A DNA stretch of 64,000 nucleotides, from assembly GCA_014529385.2 (NCBI GenBank), contig CM043959.1, forward strand, positions 16,557,309 to 16,621,308, in the 5' to 3' direction. The stretch is from Adiantum capillus-veneris (lineage: Eukaryota > Streptophyta > Polypodiopsida > Polypodiales > Pteridaceae). Under the pieces are notes generated by a model that was given only the letters and a program-made list of their open reading frames with translations, had not been told where the DNA came from and made no database searches. Within the stretch, counting starts at the first letter, position 1. Every line of letters begins with the position of its first letter. A program made the position numbers and the translations under genes. Shown here piece by piece: positions 38,195 through 50,439 of the stretch.

Positions 38195-39517
38195 ATATTT
38201 GAGTCCACCCAAATGGCTCAAATAAATGTTCAGGGAAAGGTTCTGGGAGATAAGCCTCGTCTTCTACGAATCTTTCCAATACGCATTCCTCTTTGATTAT
38301 GTCTCCACAATCAGATGCTCCACACATCCAGACATGCGCTTTCGTTTGCATCCATGCAGGTATTTCTTTTTCATTTACAGTGGTTGAATTAAATTTTTGC
38401 ACTGGTGTTTTTGCAACGTCTCTATAGCTGTGATCCTTCATGTTGATTTTCGTTATTAGCTCTTCGTGCCTTAGGTAAATTTGGTCGTACCCCCAATCTT
38501 GTATCATTTTGAGTTGACGCATAAAAGGTCGCCCAAAAATAATGTCGAAGTTGTTTGTTTTCTCGAAATGCACCACAGCAAAGGTGTGCTCATAGTTAAT
38601 TCCACACAAAGTTACAACTATTTGGTCCACGATTCCCAATGGTCTCTCCACGTACCCATCTGCGAGTTGCAGTTTCATTCTCGTTTTTCTAAGAGCTGGA
38701 CGGTCCCATTTCTCTCAGATTTGCTTTGTAGCAATCTCCACTCCTGCTCCACTGTCTAGGATAGCTATCGTTTTTATATCCTGATATTCAACAGGTAAGG
38801 TTGTATTACCCTCCTCGCCTTCACAGTAATCTCCGACCTTGTTTATAGGCACTGGTTGGGCTTTGGGTTGACCTTCCCGTTTGTTTTCTTCTCTCGTAGG
38901 GTTTTTCTGAAGAGGAACCGGAACCTTTACTTCTTTGTGCTCCAAATGTTTCCCCAGGTATTCCCATAAGTGTGGTTTGACTCTCAAGAGTTATGACAAC
39001 GTGATTGTGCATGTTATAGGTGTCGACAGCATCTCTTGAAGACTTTTTGAGTCAACCATTTGTGGAATAGTTCTCATCTGGGATGGAACTAACCTTATCT
39101 CCGATTGTGCCTCGTGTTCACCTATAAATGAAGGCAGGCTTTTCAAGGATTGAGCTTTGCTCTCCATTGAAACCTCCATTCCCGCATCCCCATACAACAA
39201 TTGTATATGGGCTAGATAAAATTCGTTATCCAGGTTAATCTCAAGAATTGGAGCAGACTGTAACGCCGCGCTTCCGTTCTTTCTGTTTCTAATGGTTTCC
39301 CATAATTGTTGTGGCCATTGTTCTTCAACTTCTGGGATTGGCATTATTGTCATTGACTTAGCGTCATCAGTGGTGTTCGGCACCACTCGATGATCGAGTG
39401 ACAATATCGTTTCAAGCCTGGGTCCGTTTTCTTGTTTTGGTTCATCGATTTTTAGTTTTTCTCGCTCTTTGTGAATCAGCACTTCTTGTTGTGGGGTTCT
39501 AACCACCTTAGGTTCCA

Positions 39518-39522
39518 TCAAT
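39518..39522. repeat. TSD of element D, left copy (TCAAT)
   Basis: TCAAT precedes the left LTR of D and TCAAT follows the right LTR at 44802-44806, within gag-pro of A. Confidence 0.93.
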
Positions 39523-39844
39523 TGTAAAGAATGAGGATGCAAGAGAGCTACACAAGACAAGCACAAAGCACACAGAGATGGAAAGCTTCTTCTTCTTCTT
39601 CACAGAAAAGAGAGTACAAAATGACTAAGTGCTAAAGCTGAAAAGTAGCACATATGTACATGCGGTCACTAAGTGTGAACTCGCTAGAAGCGTACTAAGC
39701 TGGCACTATAAGTGTAGTCTAGCTGTAGAATCACTGGCAGAGATCCTCCGTGTCGGTCACCTAACGCGCCAGTGAGTAAATGCCGTAAGCGGCCAAGACC
39801 CGTAGTGGATGCCAGCTCAAGGTGTAGAGCTCGACATCTCAACA
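39523..39844 (-). repeat. 3' LTR of element D
   Basis: 322 bp from TGTAAAGAATG to TCTCAACA. The end of the polyprotein frame (to 39817) runs 28 bases into this LTR. Confidence 0.94.
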
Positions 39845-42800
39845 CTCCCCCTCGAGCTCTGCATGTCGCAGAGTCCAAGCATAGTCCGGAAACGTCGAAG
39901 CTTCTCAGCTCCGAGGGCCTTGGTAAAGATATCCGCTATCTGCTCCTCTGTGCTGACGTAGACCAAGTCGATGTCGCCCGCCAACACTCGCTCTCGAACG
40001 TAGTGGTAATGGACCTCTATGTGTTTGGTCCTGGCATGGAACACTGGGTTCCTAGCCAATTGCATGCTGCTGAGGTTGTCACAATGGATGAAAATCTGCT
40101 GGTCCACCTGCACTCCCAAGTCCTCAAGTAATGTGCATAGCCAAGCTACCTCGCACGCCGCAACTGCTGCACCTCTGTACTCGGCCTCTGTGCTCAATAA
40201 AGCAACCGTAGGCTGCTTTTTGCTGCTCCAAGTAACAGCAGCACTCCCAAAAGAGAACATGAAGCCACTCGTAGATCTCCTATCAACAATGCTACCTGCC
40301 CAATCTGCATCTGTATACCCATACAATGCTAATGGTGCATCTGCTGCATAGAACAATGCGTAGTCAAGAGTACCTTGCACATACCTAAGTGTGCGTCGTA
40401 CTCCATCCAAATGTGGCTTCCTCGGAAGTTGCATGAACTGACTCTCCAAGCCTACTGTGTAGCTCAAGTCTGGCCTCGTGATAGTCAAGTAGATTAGACT
40501 ACCCACAATCTTCCTGTACATGTTGACATCCTCAACAACATCACCCTTCTCTGCACTCAGCTTTGCATTCACATCCAAGGGAATAGAAATTGGCTTACAA
40601 TCAGCCATACCATACTTTGACAACATGTCCAAAGCATATTGTCTCTGTGATAGCCATACACCCTCTGGAGTCCTGATCACTTCAATGCCAAGAAAGTAGC
40701 GCAACTCGCCTAAATCTTTCATTTCAAACTCCTATTTGAGAAGACCCTTCACATGGTCAATCTCCATAGCATTGTCACCAACAATAATAAGGTCATCTAC
40801 ATATATGGTAATGACCACAATCCCCACATCACTCTCACGTACATAGAGTGAATGATCAGCATGAGCTCTCCTAAAACCAATACTGACAAGATACTTGGCA
40901 ATCCTGTCATACCATGCTCTAGAGCCCTGCTTCAAACCATACAAAGCTTTGAGAAGTCTGCATGCATAATCTGGGTAACCTGGATCGACATAACCAGGTG
41001 GCTGATCCATATACACTTCCTCTTGCAACTCACCATTCAAGAAGGCATTCTTTACATCCATTTGATGCATAATCCATCCTCTAGATGCAGCCACTGCTAT
41101 GACAGCTCTCACTGTCGTCATCTTTGCCACTGGAGCAAAGGTCTCCTCATAGTCTATGCCATACGTCTGTGCATAACCCTTTGCGACCAGCCTTGCCTTG
41201 TGACGCTCAATGTTACCATCAGCCTTATGCTTGGTTTTATACACCCATTTACAGCCAATAGCTTTCTTGCCACTTGGCAATGGCACCAACTCCCATGTGT
41301 CATTTGCTTCCAATGCAGCCATCTCTTCATTCATTGCATCATCCCAATGCACATTTCCAACTGCATCCTCAAAACATGTGGGCTCCACATCCTGTATCAC
41401 CTTAGCCATGTAGGCTTGGTGATGCGCTAGATACCCATCATAAGTCAATTTCTGAACTGGATTTCTGACTCTATTAGATCTGCGCGGTCCTGGGTCACTC
41501 CTTTGCCCTCTAGCATCTTCTTGTACTTTCCTTACACCAGGTGTCCTGACAGCCGGAATTCCAAATTCCTCATCAAGACTTTGTTCAGAACCATCTGAAT
41601 CCATGTCTACATGTGAAAAACCTGATGATGCATCAACCATAAAGGGAGGTTCATCAACCTTTTCCTTTCCTTTTCGTGATACATTCCCTGTACCTGTTGG
41701 TGGAGTAACCTGCGTACGTAGTCTACCATTCCATGGTTTCTCAACAGAGCCAGGAGAAGAGGACTCTTGTGGTCCACTCAAAACCTGTGACTGTGGCCTC
41801 ACATTTTGTACAACCACATCATCTTTTACATCAGCCCCAATAGTGCCATGTGCATTACGGTACCAGCTGCTCATCTCATCAAAGACTACATCTTTGCTCA
41901 CTCGTAATTCTCGTGTAGTAGGATTGTAGCACCTGTACCCCTTTTGTTCAAGGGAATATCCCACAAGAATACATTTCTTTGCTTTAGGATCCAATTTCCT
42001 ACGCAACTCATCTGGTACATGCACGTAAGCTATGCAGCCAAACACTTTCAAGTGTGCCAAATCAGGCTTTGTACCTGTAAACTTTTCCTCAGGTGTTACA
42101 TCATGCACCGCAGCTGTAGGTGTCCTGTTCATAATGTACACAGCTGTATTTACAGCTTCAGCCCAGAAATGATGAGGCATGTTCTTCTCATTCATCAATG
42201 CACGTGCAACCTCTGCAATGTGCCTGTTTTTCCTTTCTGCGACCCCATTCTGCTGTGGAGTATATCTGCATGTAAATTGCCTGTGTATACCATGCATTCG
42301 CAGAAAATCTGAAAAATCATTGGAGAAGTACTCTCCCCCTCCATCTGACCTCAATGTCTTGATTTGCATATCTGTCTCCTTCTCAATCATGACTTTGAAG
42401 TCTTGAAAGTGACCAAACACTTCACTTTTGTTACGCATGAAGTAGACCCATACTTTCCTTGTATGGTCATCAATGAAAGAGACATAATACCCGCAACCAT
42501 GTATACTTGCAGTATCGGTTGGACCCCAAACATCTGTGTGCACCACCTCAAGTGGCTTTTTACATACATTGCGCTCATGTGGAAATGAGCCCTTTGACTG
42601 TTTTCCAAACTGGCATGCTGCACACACTTTATGCATACCATCCACCTTGAATTTGGGCAAACCTTTTACAATCTGTTTTGATTGCATGCTACGCAATCTC
42701 TGCTCATTGACATGGCCAATGCGTTTGTGCCAAATGTCAACATCAGCCACAACACCTGTGCCCTGTGCAAATAATGCAGCTTTTACCTCAGGCATGTCTA

Positions 42801-44166
42801 CATTCAGCGTAAACATTCTGCCCACACATTTGCCCTCTGTGATCAGCTTACAACCATTCTGGAAATCTTCTACATAGCAGCCATTTGGATTGAAGCGAAC
42901 TTGCAAACCCTGCTCAACCATTTGTCCAACAGAAACAAGATTCTTTGTAATGTTTGGGACATGAAGTACATCTGCTAAGTACTTTGATTTCCCACTCTTC
43001 GTATTTAGAGGTATGTCCCCTACATGAGCAATGGGGTGAGCTTTGTCATCTCCTGTCTGCACATAGCCTGGCACATCTGGTTTACGCATATCTCTAAACC
43101 ACTCTCCACGAGACGTCATGTGATAAGAGGCACCTGAATCCACATACCAAACATCATCTTGGGTGGAATTCTCTGCAGTCATTGTATTCATTACATGCTG
43201 CATAACAAACATGCGCTCGTTTTTGCTGTCATCTGCATCTCTGCTAGTAGATGCATAGTTGCCCTGTTCTCTCTTTCTACTTGCTTTTCCCTTTGGACAG
43301 TCACGTGACATGTGACCTCTTTCACCACAAGTCCAACATTCTCTACTATCTGGAGTATGTTGCTGCCTGCTTGATCCTGCACCACGACCTCTTTGACTCC
43401 CCCTACCTTGAGACTGGTTTCCCCTGCCACCTGTATTGTTTTGATTTGATTGACCTTCCAGAAATTGGCCCCTGCAACCCCTTGGGCCTCGACCACGACC
43501 TCTACCTCTACCTCTGTTGGAGTTAGAATAGAAGGCCTGTTCAGAATTATTTCTGCCATGAGAAGAAGATGTGTCAAGGTTCTTCTCCTCAAGAATAAGC
43601 ATAGAAATCAAATCTTGGAACACGGGGATGTCGTCTCTTGTATTCATGGGAGACCTAAAATGTACATACTCATCTCCTAGACCATCCAAGCATGCACGGA
43701 CAATGTCATCGTCTTCCACTGAGACTTTAATAGATCCAAGAGCCTCAATGATACTCTTGATCTTCAAAGCATAATCATTGATGGAGAGGTTGTTCCTCTT
43801 AACCTGATTTAGCTCCGACTTTAGTTGAAGCTTCCTGGCCTTGGTGTTCACCTCGAACACTCTGCCTAAGTTTTTCCATGCAATGGCAGGGGTTTCAGCA
43901 TCCTGTAGATAGCCCATCATGCCATCTGTGATGCTCATAGAAAGCCAATACATCACTTTGCTCTGGCCTTGTTGCCAGTCCCTCAAAGCTTTCCTTTGTT
44001 CTGCTGTAGCATTTGCCTCGGGAATCTCTGGTTCCTTTTCATTGTCTCCTTCTACATAGTCCCAATAACCTTTTCCTTTTAGGAAATTTGTTATTCTGAA
44101 CTTCCATGCAGGGTAGTTATTTTTCTCAAGCTTCTCAGTAACAATCTGACTGAAACCGTCAGACAT
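39817..44166 (-). CDS. element D copia gag-pol polyprotein, one nonsense codon
   Basis: A single frame of 1,450 codons with one internal TAG (40732-40734) after VKGLLK; EFEMKDLGELRYF follows in frame. Order: gag with NNYPAWKFRI at residue 15 on; RG-rich stretch at about 220-270; CCHC knuckle CWTCGERGHMSRDC near 285; protease WYVDSGASYHMT near 345; H2C2 finger (IWHKRIGH, CAACQFGKQ); integrase VVHTDVWGP, RSDGGGEY and NGVAERKN; RT with WVYKTKHKADG, ARLVAKGYAQ, QMDVKNAFLNG and YVDDLIIVG; RNase H with TDADWAGS and LSTEAEYRG. Integrase before RT is the Ty1/copia order. AAG-to-TAG or a similar single change would explain the stop. Otherwise it looks complete, so reactivation by readthrough or complementation cannot be excluded. 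Confidence 0.95.
39845..39859 (-). other. polypurine tract of element D
   Basis: GAGCTCGAGGGGGAG on the minus strand, directly before the LTR and inside the coding frame. Confidence 0.8.
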
Positions 44167-44463
44167 CTTGAAGCACTAAGACAAAATAGCTGCAATCTGC
44201 AAAAACCTGCAAATCTGCTGAACCTGCTATCGTGGTTCCTGTAACGCTTTCTACACTCAACGAGTGTCCACAATCAAGCGTACATACAACCACTGTACTT
44301 GTACAGTAAATCTCTGTATACTGCACTTTGGAGACCTGTTCAGAAACTTGTGCGAAAAACCCCTAAAATTTTTTTCGCTGCGCGAGGCGCCTTCGGCATC
44401 TGGTCGTGGATTGCGAACGAAGGGATTGTGATGCTCTTGCTCTCTTAGCCTCTCTTGCCTGCA

Positions 44464-44479
44464 CCAGGCTCTAATACCA
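44464..44479 (-). other. PBS of element D (initiator-Met-like)
   Basis: TGGTATTAGAGCCTGG on the minus strand adjoins the 5' LTR without a spacer. It differs by one base from the usual TGGTATCAGAGC start. Confidence 0.9.
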
Positions 44480-44801
44480 TGTAAAGAATGAGGATGCAAG
44501 AGAGCTACACAAGACAAGCACAAAGCACACAGAGATGGAAAGCTTCTTCTTCTTCTTCACAGAAAAGAGAGTACAAAATGACTAAGTGCTAAAGCTGAAA
44601 AGTAGCACATATGTACATGCGGTCACTAAGTGTGAACTCGCTAGAAGCGTACTAAGCTGGCACTATAAGTGTAGTCCAGCTGTAGAATCACTAGCAGAGA
44701 TCCTCCGTGTCGGTCACCTAACGCGCCAGTGAGTAAATGCCGTAAGCGGCCAAGACCCGTAGTGGATGCCAGCTCAAGGTGTAGAGCTCGACATCTCAAC
44801 A
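44480..44801 (-). repeat. 5' LTR of element D
   Basis: 322-bp copy of 39523-39844, with two substitutions seen by eye (C/T and A/G), followed by TCAAT. Confidence 0.94.
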
Positions 44802-46010
44802 TCAATGCCTGGGCTGTTTCAATGAGGTGTTTACACATTTCCAAACGCTTCGTTTCCACTTCTGGTTGAGGATAAGTTAACCATCTCTGCTCTAAGGTTT
44901 GGTTTGGTTTTAGCCTCGCTTCGTACACTTGTAATAGAGCATCTAAAGGCTCTAGCACTTTCTCAACCAAGACTGATCCCCCTGAGGACGCTTTCCTCGG
45001 CTTGTTGTTATCCTCAGCAGTTTTACTATCTCTCTCTTGTTTCAGTTGCTCCTTCGTTTCATGTGATTCGTTTTGCATGGAAATTTGGGTTTTCAACCTT
45101 CTTGTTTTCATCCTGTCTCGTTTCGCCTTCCAGGATTTTCGCTGGGTTCTCACGAATAAACTCTCATTTTCTGTGGGTATCGGCAACTTGACCTTTTCCT
45201 CCAAGGGCTTGTTTTTCTCTAAGTCCTTGGCTTGGGCTCTGGTTATCACATTGATTTGGATCATGGGATCGGTTTTTGATCCACTGCTTGCACTTGGTAT
45301 CACCCCCACAATATTCATAGTGGCTTTTCCCTTGTTGTCCGGATTCTTTGGGCAATCTGGCAATATGTGATTCACACCACATCCGTCACAAAACCCAAAA
45401 ATTTTCACTCTTTCGCCTTTGAAAGGGCAGTTACGCTCCCAATGATCTGTACTTCCACAGTTATAGCACTGTCCAATTGGTGGTTGATTTTGAGGAGGTG
45501 GTCCCATAGGTTGTCGTGCTCTATTAGGATATCCTCTTGGTTTGTAATTCTAGTTCGCAATGAACATCTGTGTTCTTTCATCCACCAAATATTGATCTCT
45601 CGAAGGTTGTGCTACATACGTTGGTGGTGCCATACCCTCGCTATTTCCCCACGGTTGATAGGCTTCGTCTGCGTACATTTGTGATTCAGGTTCTGTTGCA
45701 TAAGGCTCATTCGGTTCCTCATAATAAAAAACATGAAGTGTACTATTTGTTCCTGGTGATGCTTCACAAGGTTGAGCATACCTAATTATGGCTCTATTTT
45801 CCTGTGGTAATGGAGGTTGTTGACCCAACACAGGTTGAGGTTTGTTTGCTCCCGCTACCAGATTCATATTTGGTCCAACTTGATATCTTGGAGGAGGTGG
45901 CTGGGGTGGTCCTACTGGAGGTCCATACGGTCTTTTCCTCACATAGTTTTTGTTATAAAAACACTCTTCCGTGCCATGATTTGTCCATTTTTGCTCTATG
46001 GCGCACCATT
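44802..46010 (-). pseudogene. element A gag, nucleocapsid part
   Basis: Proline-rich stretch (GPPVGPPQPPPPRYQVGP), then two zinc knuckles. The first, CYNCGSTDHWERNC, is a standard CX2CX4HX4C. The second, CDGCGVNHILPDC, has three residues before His. A basic KSWKAKRDRMKTRRLK region and the ASSGGSVLVEKVLEPLDALL block follow, conserved in B. D inserted just after CKHLIETAQAL. A stop lies near 45550. Confidence 0.85.
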
Positions 46011-47886
46011 TCAGTACTCGTCCATTCGCAACTGGTGCTTTTGGCTGTTGTGTGCATCACGGCGTCGGGTGATCCCCCCACATATGTCACACTTCCTCGT
46101 CTGAGACTGTCTCATCACCGGATTTGATCTCATATGTTGGTGCATTCTCTTCGTTACCTCCTCTATCATTTGGTCAGCTATCGGCATCAAGGATGCCTGA
46201 GTATCTTTCTTGGTAGAGGGTTCGCTTTTAATCGATGAAGAGCCACTGGTTACTGAATCAGTATCCTCTGACACTTCCCCATATGCTTTGCAGTTATCAA
46301 CAAGATATAACTCTTCCCTTGTAACCTGTTGAAATGTGCTACAGGCCTTCAAGTGAAGGTCCTTTTTCAAGGTTTCATTCCTAAGTCCTTCAACGAAGAG
46401 CACAGACAATCTCTCATCCTGCGGTAATTCCCTCCTCGGGAACCTCTCAATGTATTTCTTGAATCTCAAGGTTACTTCCTTCACTTTTTCATTCTTCATT
46501 TGTTTAAAAGCATATATTTGCGATACAATATTATGCTTTATACCCCGTTTTGAGAATTCTTTCGCAAACTCGTGCAATACATGTTCAATATTCGGACAAG
46601 TTTCAGGGTTTAAAGGTTGAAACCATGTTAAGGCCATCCCTTCCAAGGTCAGCCCGAATCCCTCGTATTGAGTATGGAAATCAGTGATCTGTTCTGCTCT
46701 TAAGACTTGCTTGAAGAGCAATACATGGGCATATGGATCCCCCGATCCTCTATACTTCTTCGGCATGCACTTCGCTACTTGGGATGGCCTAATCCGTCTA
46801 TGGTCTGCGATCAGTCTCATTGCTCCCATGTCTCGACTTAATCATTCTCGGGCATCATGGATGTCGTGGGTTGCTCTCATTGGCTCCCCTGCCCCGGAAG
46901 GCAAATGTGATGGGGTGGCTGCAAATGTCGGACCTACTGCTGTATGTGTAGAGATAGGAACCTCACTACCTCGATTCGTAGCCATTGATTCTCTGGAATG
47001 TAGCGTTCCCATGGGGCTTGGCATCGAATAATGAGGTCGGCTGAAAGAATCAGCTACATGAGTCCTCTCTCCACCTGTGGTCACCGGGTCTGGCACGACA
47101 GTTTTGTAGGTGCTGGTCTTAGTGGGCTTGGAGTGACATAATACTGGTGAAGTGGTCCCCCAAAGTATGTATATCTTTCCAACTCTTTTTTATCGATTGT
47201 TGTGTATCGTCTTCCATACTTGTCGTATGCGTTGATTTTCGTTTCCGCTCCCTCTGTGTAGGTGAAGACATAAAGTCTTTTCCGCTCAGTCATCTTTCCG
47301 AGGTAGGGTTCCTCGCATCTAAAATAGAGATCTTGCTCTCCAGTATTATACATGTATAACCCCAAGTAGACATTATCCGTGTTGACTCTCAACGTTCCGT
47401 TTTCTTGCCTTAATCTCGCATTAGGTAAGCTCATTGTTGGTGCCTTTTCCTCATGTGCCTCGTCTATTTTGGCTTTTGTGCCCATCAATCCCCACTTGTA
47501 TACAATGTTAGGATTCAGGACTACCAAGTACATGATACCCTCGTCATCTAGGTACCTATCTCCGCTATAGCTCACAGGCACTAAGTCCCTGAACTCACTT
47601 GGTCTATCTTTTATTTTCACACAGTAGCGGTCCATACCATCTTTGTATACTTGGCATCTTGCTTGTTGTCATATTGATACTTGATGAACAATAGATTTAA
47701 TGTGGCCAAGGGGTCTGATGGTCTTGCTGCCATGTTTTCTCTTCCGTTTAGTTTTAATTGTCCCAAGTGTTCTGTGAAATAATCGTAAGATCTCTCTGAA
47801 GAAGTATCGCAGATGCCTTCTTCAAGGATCGGCTCTAACGATCGTACTACCCCTTGGTTTACACTCTCCTCCGTTTGATACAACAC
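46011..47886 (-). pseudogene. element A gag, N-terminal and core parts
   Basis: Starts with MLYQTEESVNQGVV, then by frameshift RYCVKIKDRPSEFR, YMYNTGEQDLYFRCEEPYL and YDKYGRRYTTIDKKE, a domain also present at the start of B. The retrotransposon gag core follows: RPSQVAKCMPKKYRGSG, EGFGLTLEGMALTWFQPL, EFAKEFSKRGIKHNIVSQI and VTLRFKKYIERFPRREL. A CDIC-type motif is seen near the end. Three frames are needed, so at least two frameshifts separate the pieces. Confidence 0.82.
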
Positions 47887-49508
47887 TTGCTTGATCCGCT
47901 AAATTTCGGTGTCGGATGTTGATTTGTTTTCCCGATCTCAAAAACATGAAGAAAGTGGGATTTACTGACTGAATCCAAACCTCTTACCTGGAGATGGATT
48001 GATCTTCCAACTCCTGCGACTGCATGGATTGTTACTTGATCGGTCTCTGCAAATGAATACACTTGATGGCTATGAGATCACTGTATCATTCCAACTGTCA
48101 GTAGATTCAACACTTTCATAATGATTTCAACACAATTTTGCTTGTAGATTATTGACAGTATGTCCAATTTGAGTTTTGACAACTCCTGATATCTTAAATA
48201 GTCTAAGTCTATGAAGAGGTCAAAAATGAGTTAGATCTGGGCCAGAGGTACACCGATCGCGATCGTACTTCTGGGCCCAAATTTGACCAAACTTCATCAG
48301 CTTGTTCACTAGGCTATTTTAAGGCTACCTCTCTGATACTTTTGTAACCAGACTCTAAAAAGTCAAGCTTTTACCAGTTCTTGGTTGGAAGTGTCTGTTT
48401 CCCAGAATCTGTCAGTTTGATCTGATTTTAGTGCTTGATTAGGGATTTGGAAGCTATATGGGGTTGTCCTGTGTACAGGCTATCCCTTTGTATGGTTCCT
48501 TCCCAATTTTGATGAGTTTTGGTCTACTGAAAGTCAATTTCTAAGCTAGTCTAGCAGTTTTTGACTTGGATCTGTATTCAGATGGTTTGACAGGTATTTT
48601 GAGGTTTCTGGCTCTAGGTCCTTTAGACTTTTATGCTTGTATACACCTGAGGATCCCACCTATGAAATCTGGTCAAAATCTTGCACTTAGGTACACCGAT
48701 CGCGATCGTAGTTCTGAGCCCAAATTAGACCAAATTTGACATACTTGTAGACACTGATGTTTTAAGGCTATCCCCCAAGTCTTTTTGCATTTGGATCACC
48801 AAAAGCCAAGATTTTTCACTTTCTGGGTCTGTTAGGCTAGTTTTACCCAAGTGGCCTGATTTCCTTGATTTTTGATGTTTTTGGGTGTGGTTGCTTTAGC
48901 CAAACTTGTTTAGAATCTTATCAGGAAGGCACATGTCCAATCTTGTACAATTCTGACACTGAGGTACACCGATCGCGATCGTAGTACCTGGGCCAAGTCT
49001 GATGAAATTTTGTCTGCTCCCTCTGACAAGTGTTTCCTAGTGTTTTGTGCTACCACTTTGTGATTTGAATCAATATCAACCCTGTTTGGTCATATTTTCA
49101 AAATTTCAGAGTCTTATGGCTTTTTTTGCCAAAGTTATGGTTTCTTGGTTTCTCGACTCTAACTTTTGCCCCAAATCTGATTGGAATGTGATTTGCTTAT
49201 CCTACTCCTAAGTACAAAAATGAAAAAACATAAGGAAATGAATCAAACAAAACAAACACGACGGATTTCGGGTGAGATTTCAGTACTCAATCGAATTAGA
49301 GAAATTGAAGAGCAAAAATGCTTTAACACTCTCACTCACAGCTCCCTAAATATCCTAAGAGAGGATCTAGCCGGTCCACTGGCTCTAGACTCCACTAAGC
49401 TCTAAACCCTTGTCTAGCAACCTAACTGAGGTGTAAAATGGATTTGTGGATTGATCTTTTTTAAGGAATCTAACTGCGCACTCGGCCACTCATCACCTAA
49501 GGTGCATT
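47887..49508 (-). other. element A 5' leader with palindromes
   Basis: About 1.6 kb between PBS and gag with no gene. Three copies of the A palindrome lie at 48247-48268, 48690-48713 and 48963-48988, each built on the exact 12-nt core CGATCGCGATCG, with GGTAC and GTACC arms in the last copy. Spacings are 443 and 273 bp. Confidence 0.85.
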
Positions 49509-49525
49509 CCCCGACAGCGGCGCCA
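49509..49525 (-). other. PBS of element A (tRNA-Asp-like)
   Basis: TGGCGCCGCTGTCGGGG on the minus strand, one base inside the 5' LTR. It is like the Athila/Tat PBS complementary to tRNA-Asp and nearly that of B. Confidence 0.88.
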
Positions 49526-49526
49526 A

Positions 49527-50439
49527 TGTTTGCGGGTCGCCGCGACGAACGTCCATAGCATAGCTCTCAAGCATCAACATATTTATCAATACAAGGGAAG
49601 CGACTTAGATGAGGCATGGAAACTCACTAGGGTGTCAATCCTAATGAAGTGAACTCGAAGAGATGCAACTACTAACTCTACAACCAAATCAAACGCACTA
49701 AAGCCAAGTAATCTGCCTACGTCCTTCTACACAGCTCTACAGTCATCACGCCTGTTTACCATGCAAATCATATCGGAATCGCACGAAACTTGAAGGGAAG
49801 CTACAAGGGACTATTAGGAACATATCCTATCACTGTCACAACATTCTGGAGAGGTACAAAGATCACGATCGTTCGTCCCAAAGTCAGCAAAAACAGCGAA
49901 CAGGTGATCCTAATGGGTCGTTTTAGGGTCCCTAAAGCCCCTCCTAGAGTCAAAACAACATAAAACACGCATATAGACACTCAAAACAGCGATTTAAGGC
50001 CTCAAACTCGTAGTTGAAAACCTACACCAAATCTTGAATGATTACACTTGAATGGAAGAGCAAGGTAAGAGGAACACAATGCAATGAACAAATCTGAATT
50101 TGGATTACCGTAGCCACAATGGCGAAGATTACAAGTTGGAGCAGGAAGGAGCTCTCAAACGTACGCTGTCTTCTCAGTTTTTCATCAAAAAGATCATGTT
50201 CAAACTTACAAAAAAATGACCTTTATAGTTTAGGTCTTTACAAATGGCTTGTCCGGCCAAAAGCTCCTAAACTTCTAGCTGGCTCTCTAATATACGATTG
50301 CTCCCAAAAGAATAATCATAAATCCTTTGACAAGTTCTCAGCTTAGAGATGCTTCCTTACAAAAGAATTTTACAAAGGTTTCTCATAAAAATATGATCCT
50401 TCTCTGGAAACGGCCGCTTGTCGCTTCGTCCGCCAAACA
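49527..50439 (-). repeat. 5' LTR of element A
   Basis: 913-bp copy of 3010-3922, beside the PBS. It contains the same degenerate palindrome at about 49853. Confidence 0.93.

Larger units (their letters stand above)
38076..39566 (-). pseudogene. element A protease region
   Basis: Frames from 39517 down (after D) carry a linker (KVVRTPQQEVLIHK), then LPVEYQDIKTIAILDSGAGV (DSG catalytic motif) near 38740-38800, LADGYVERPLGIVDQIVVT, NFDIIFGRPFMRQLK and QDWGYDQIYLRHEE. A WMCGASDCGD block and acidic sequence follow. It is colinear with B residue for residue over long blocks. The first 49 bases of this interval at the right-hand end belong to the LTR of D. Confidence 0.85.
39523..44801 (-). mobile_element. 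element D: young Ty1/copia retrotransposon
   Basis: 5,279 bp with two 322-bp LTRs that I see differing at only two positions, a perfect TCAAT duplication, a PBS directly adjoining the LTR and a PPT. One long reading frame fills the interior. It reads on the minus strand and lies inside the gag-pro region of A. It is the youngest insertion in the window. Confidence 0.95.

Noticed and set aside
40852-44523. Plus-strand frames opposite the copia ORF
   Set aside because: They are antisense shadows of the D polyprotein and resemble no protein.
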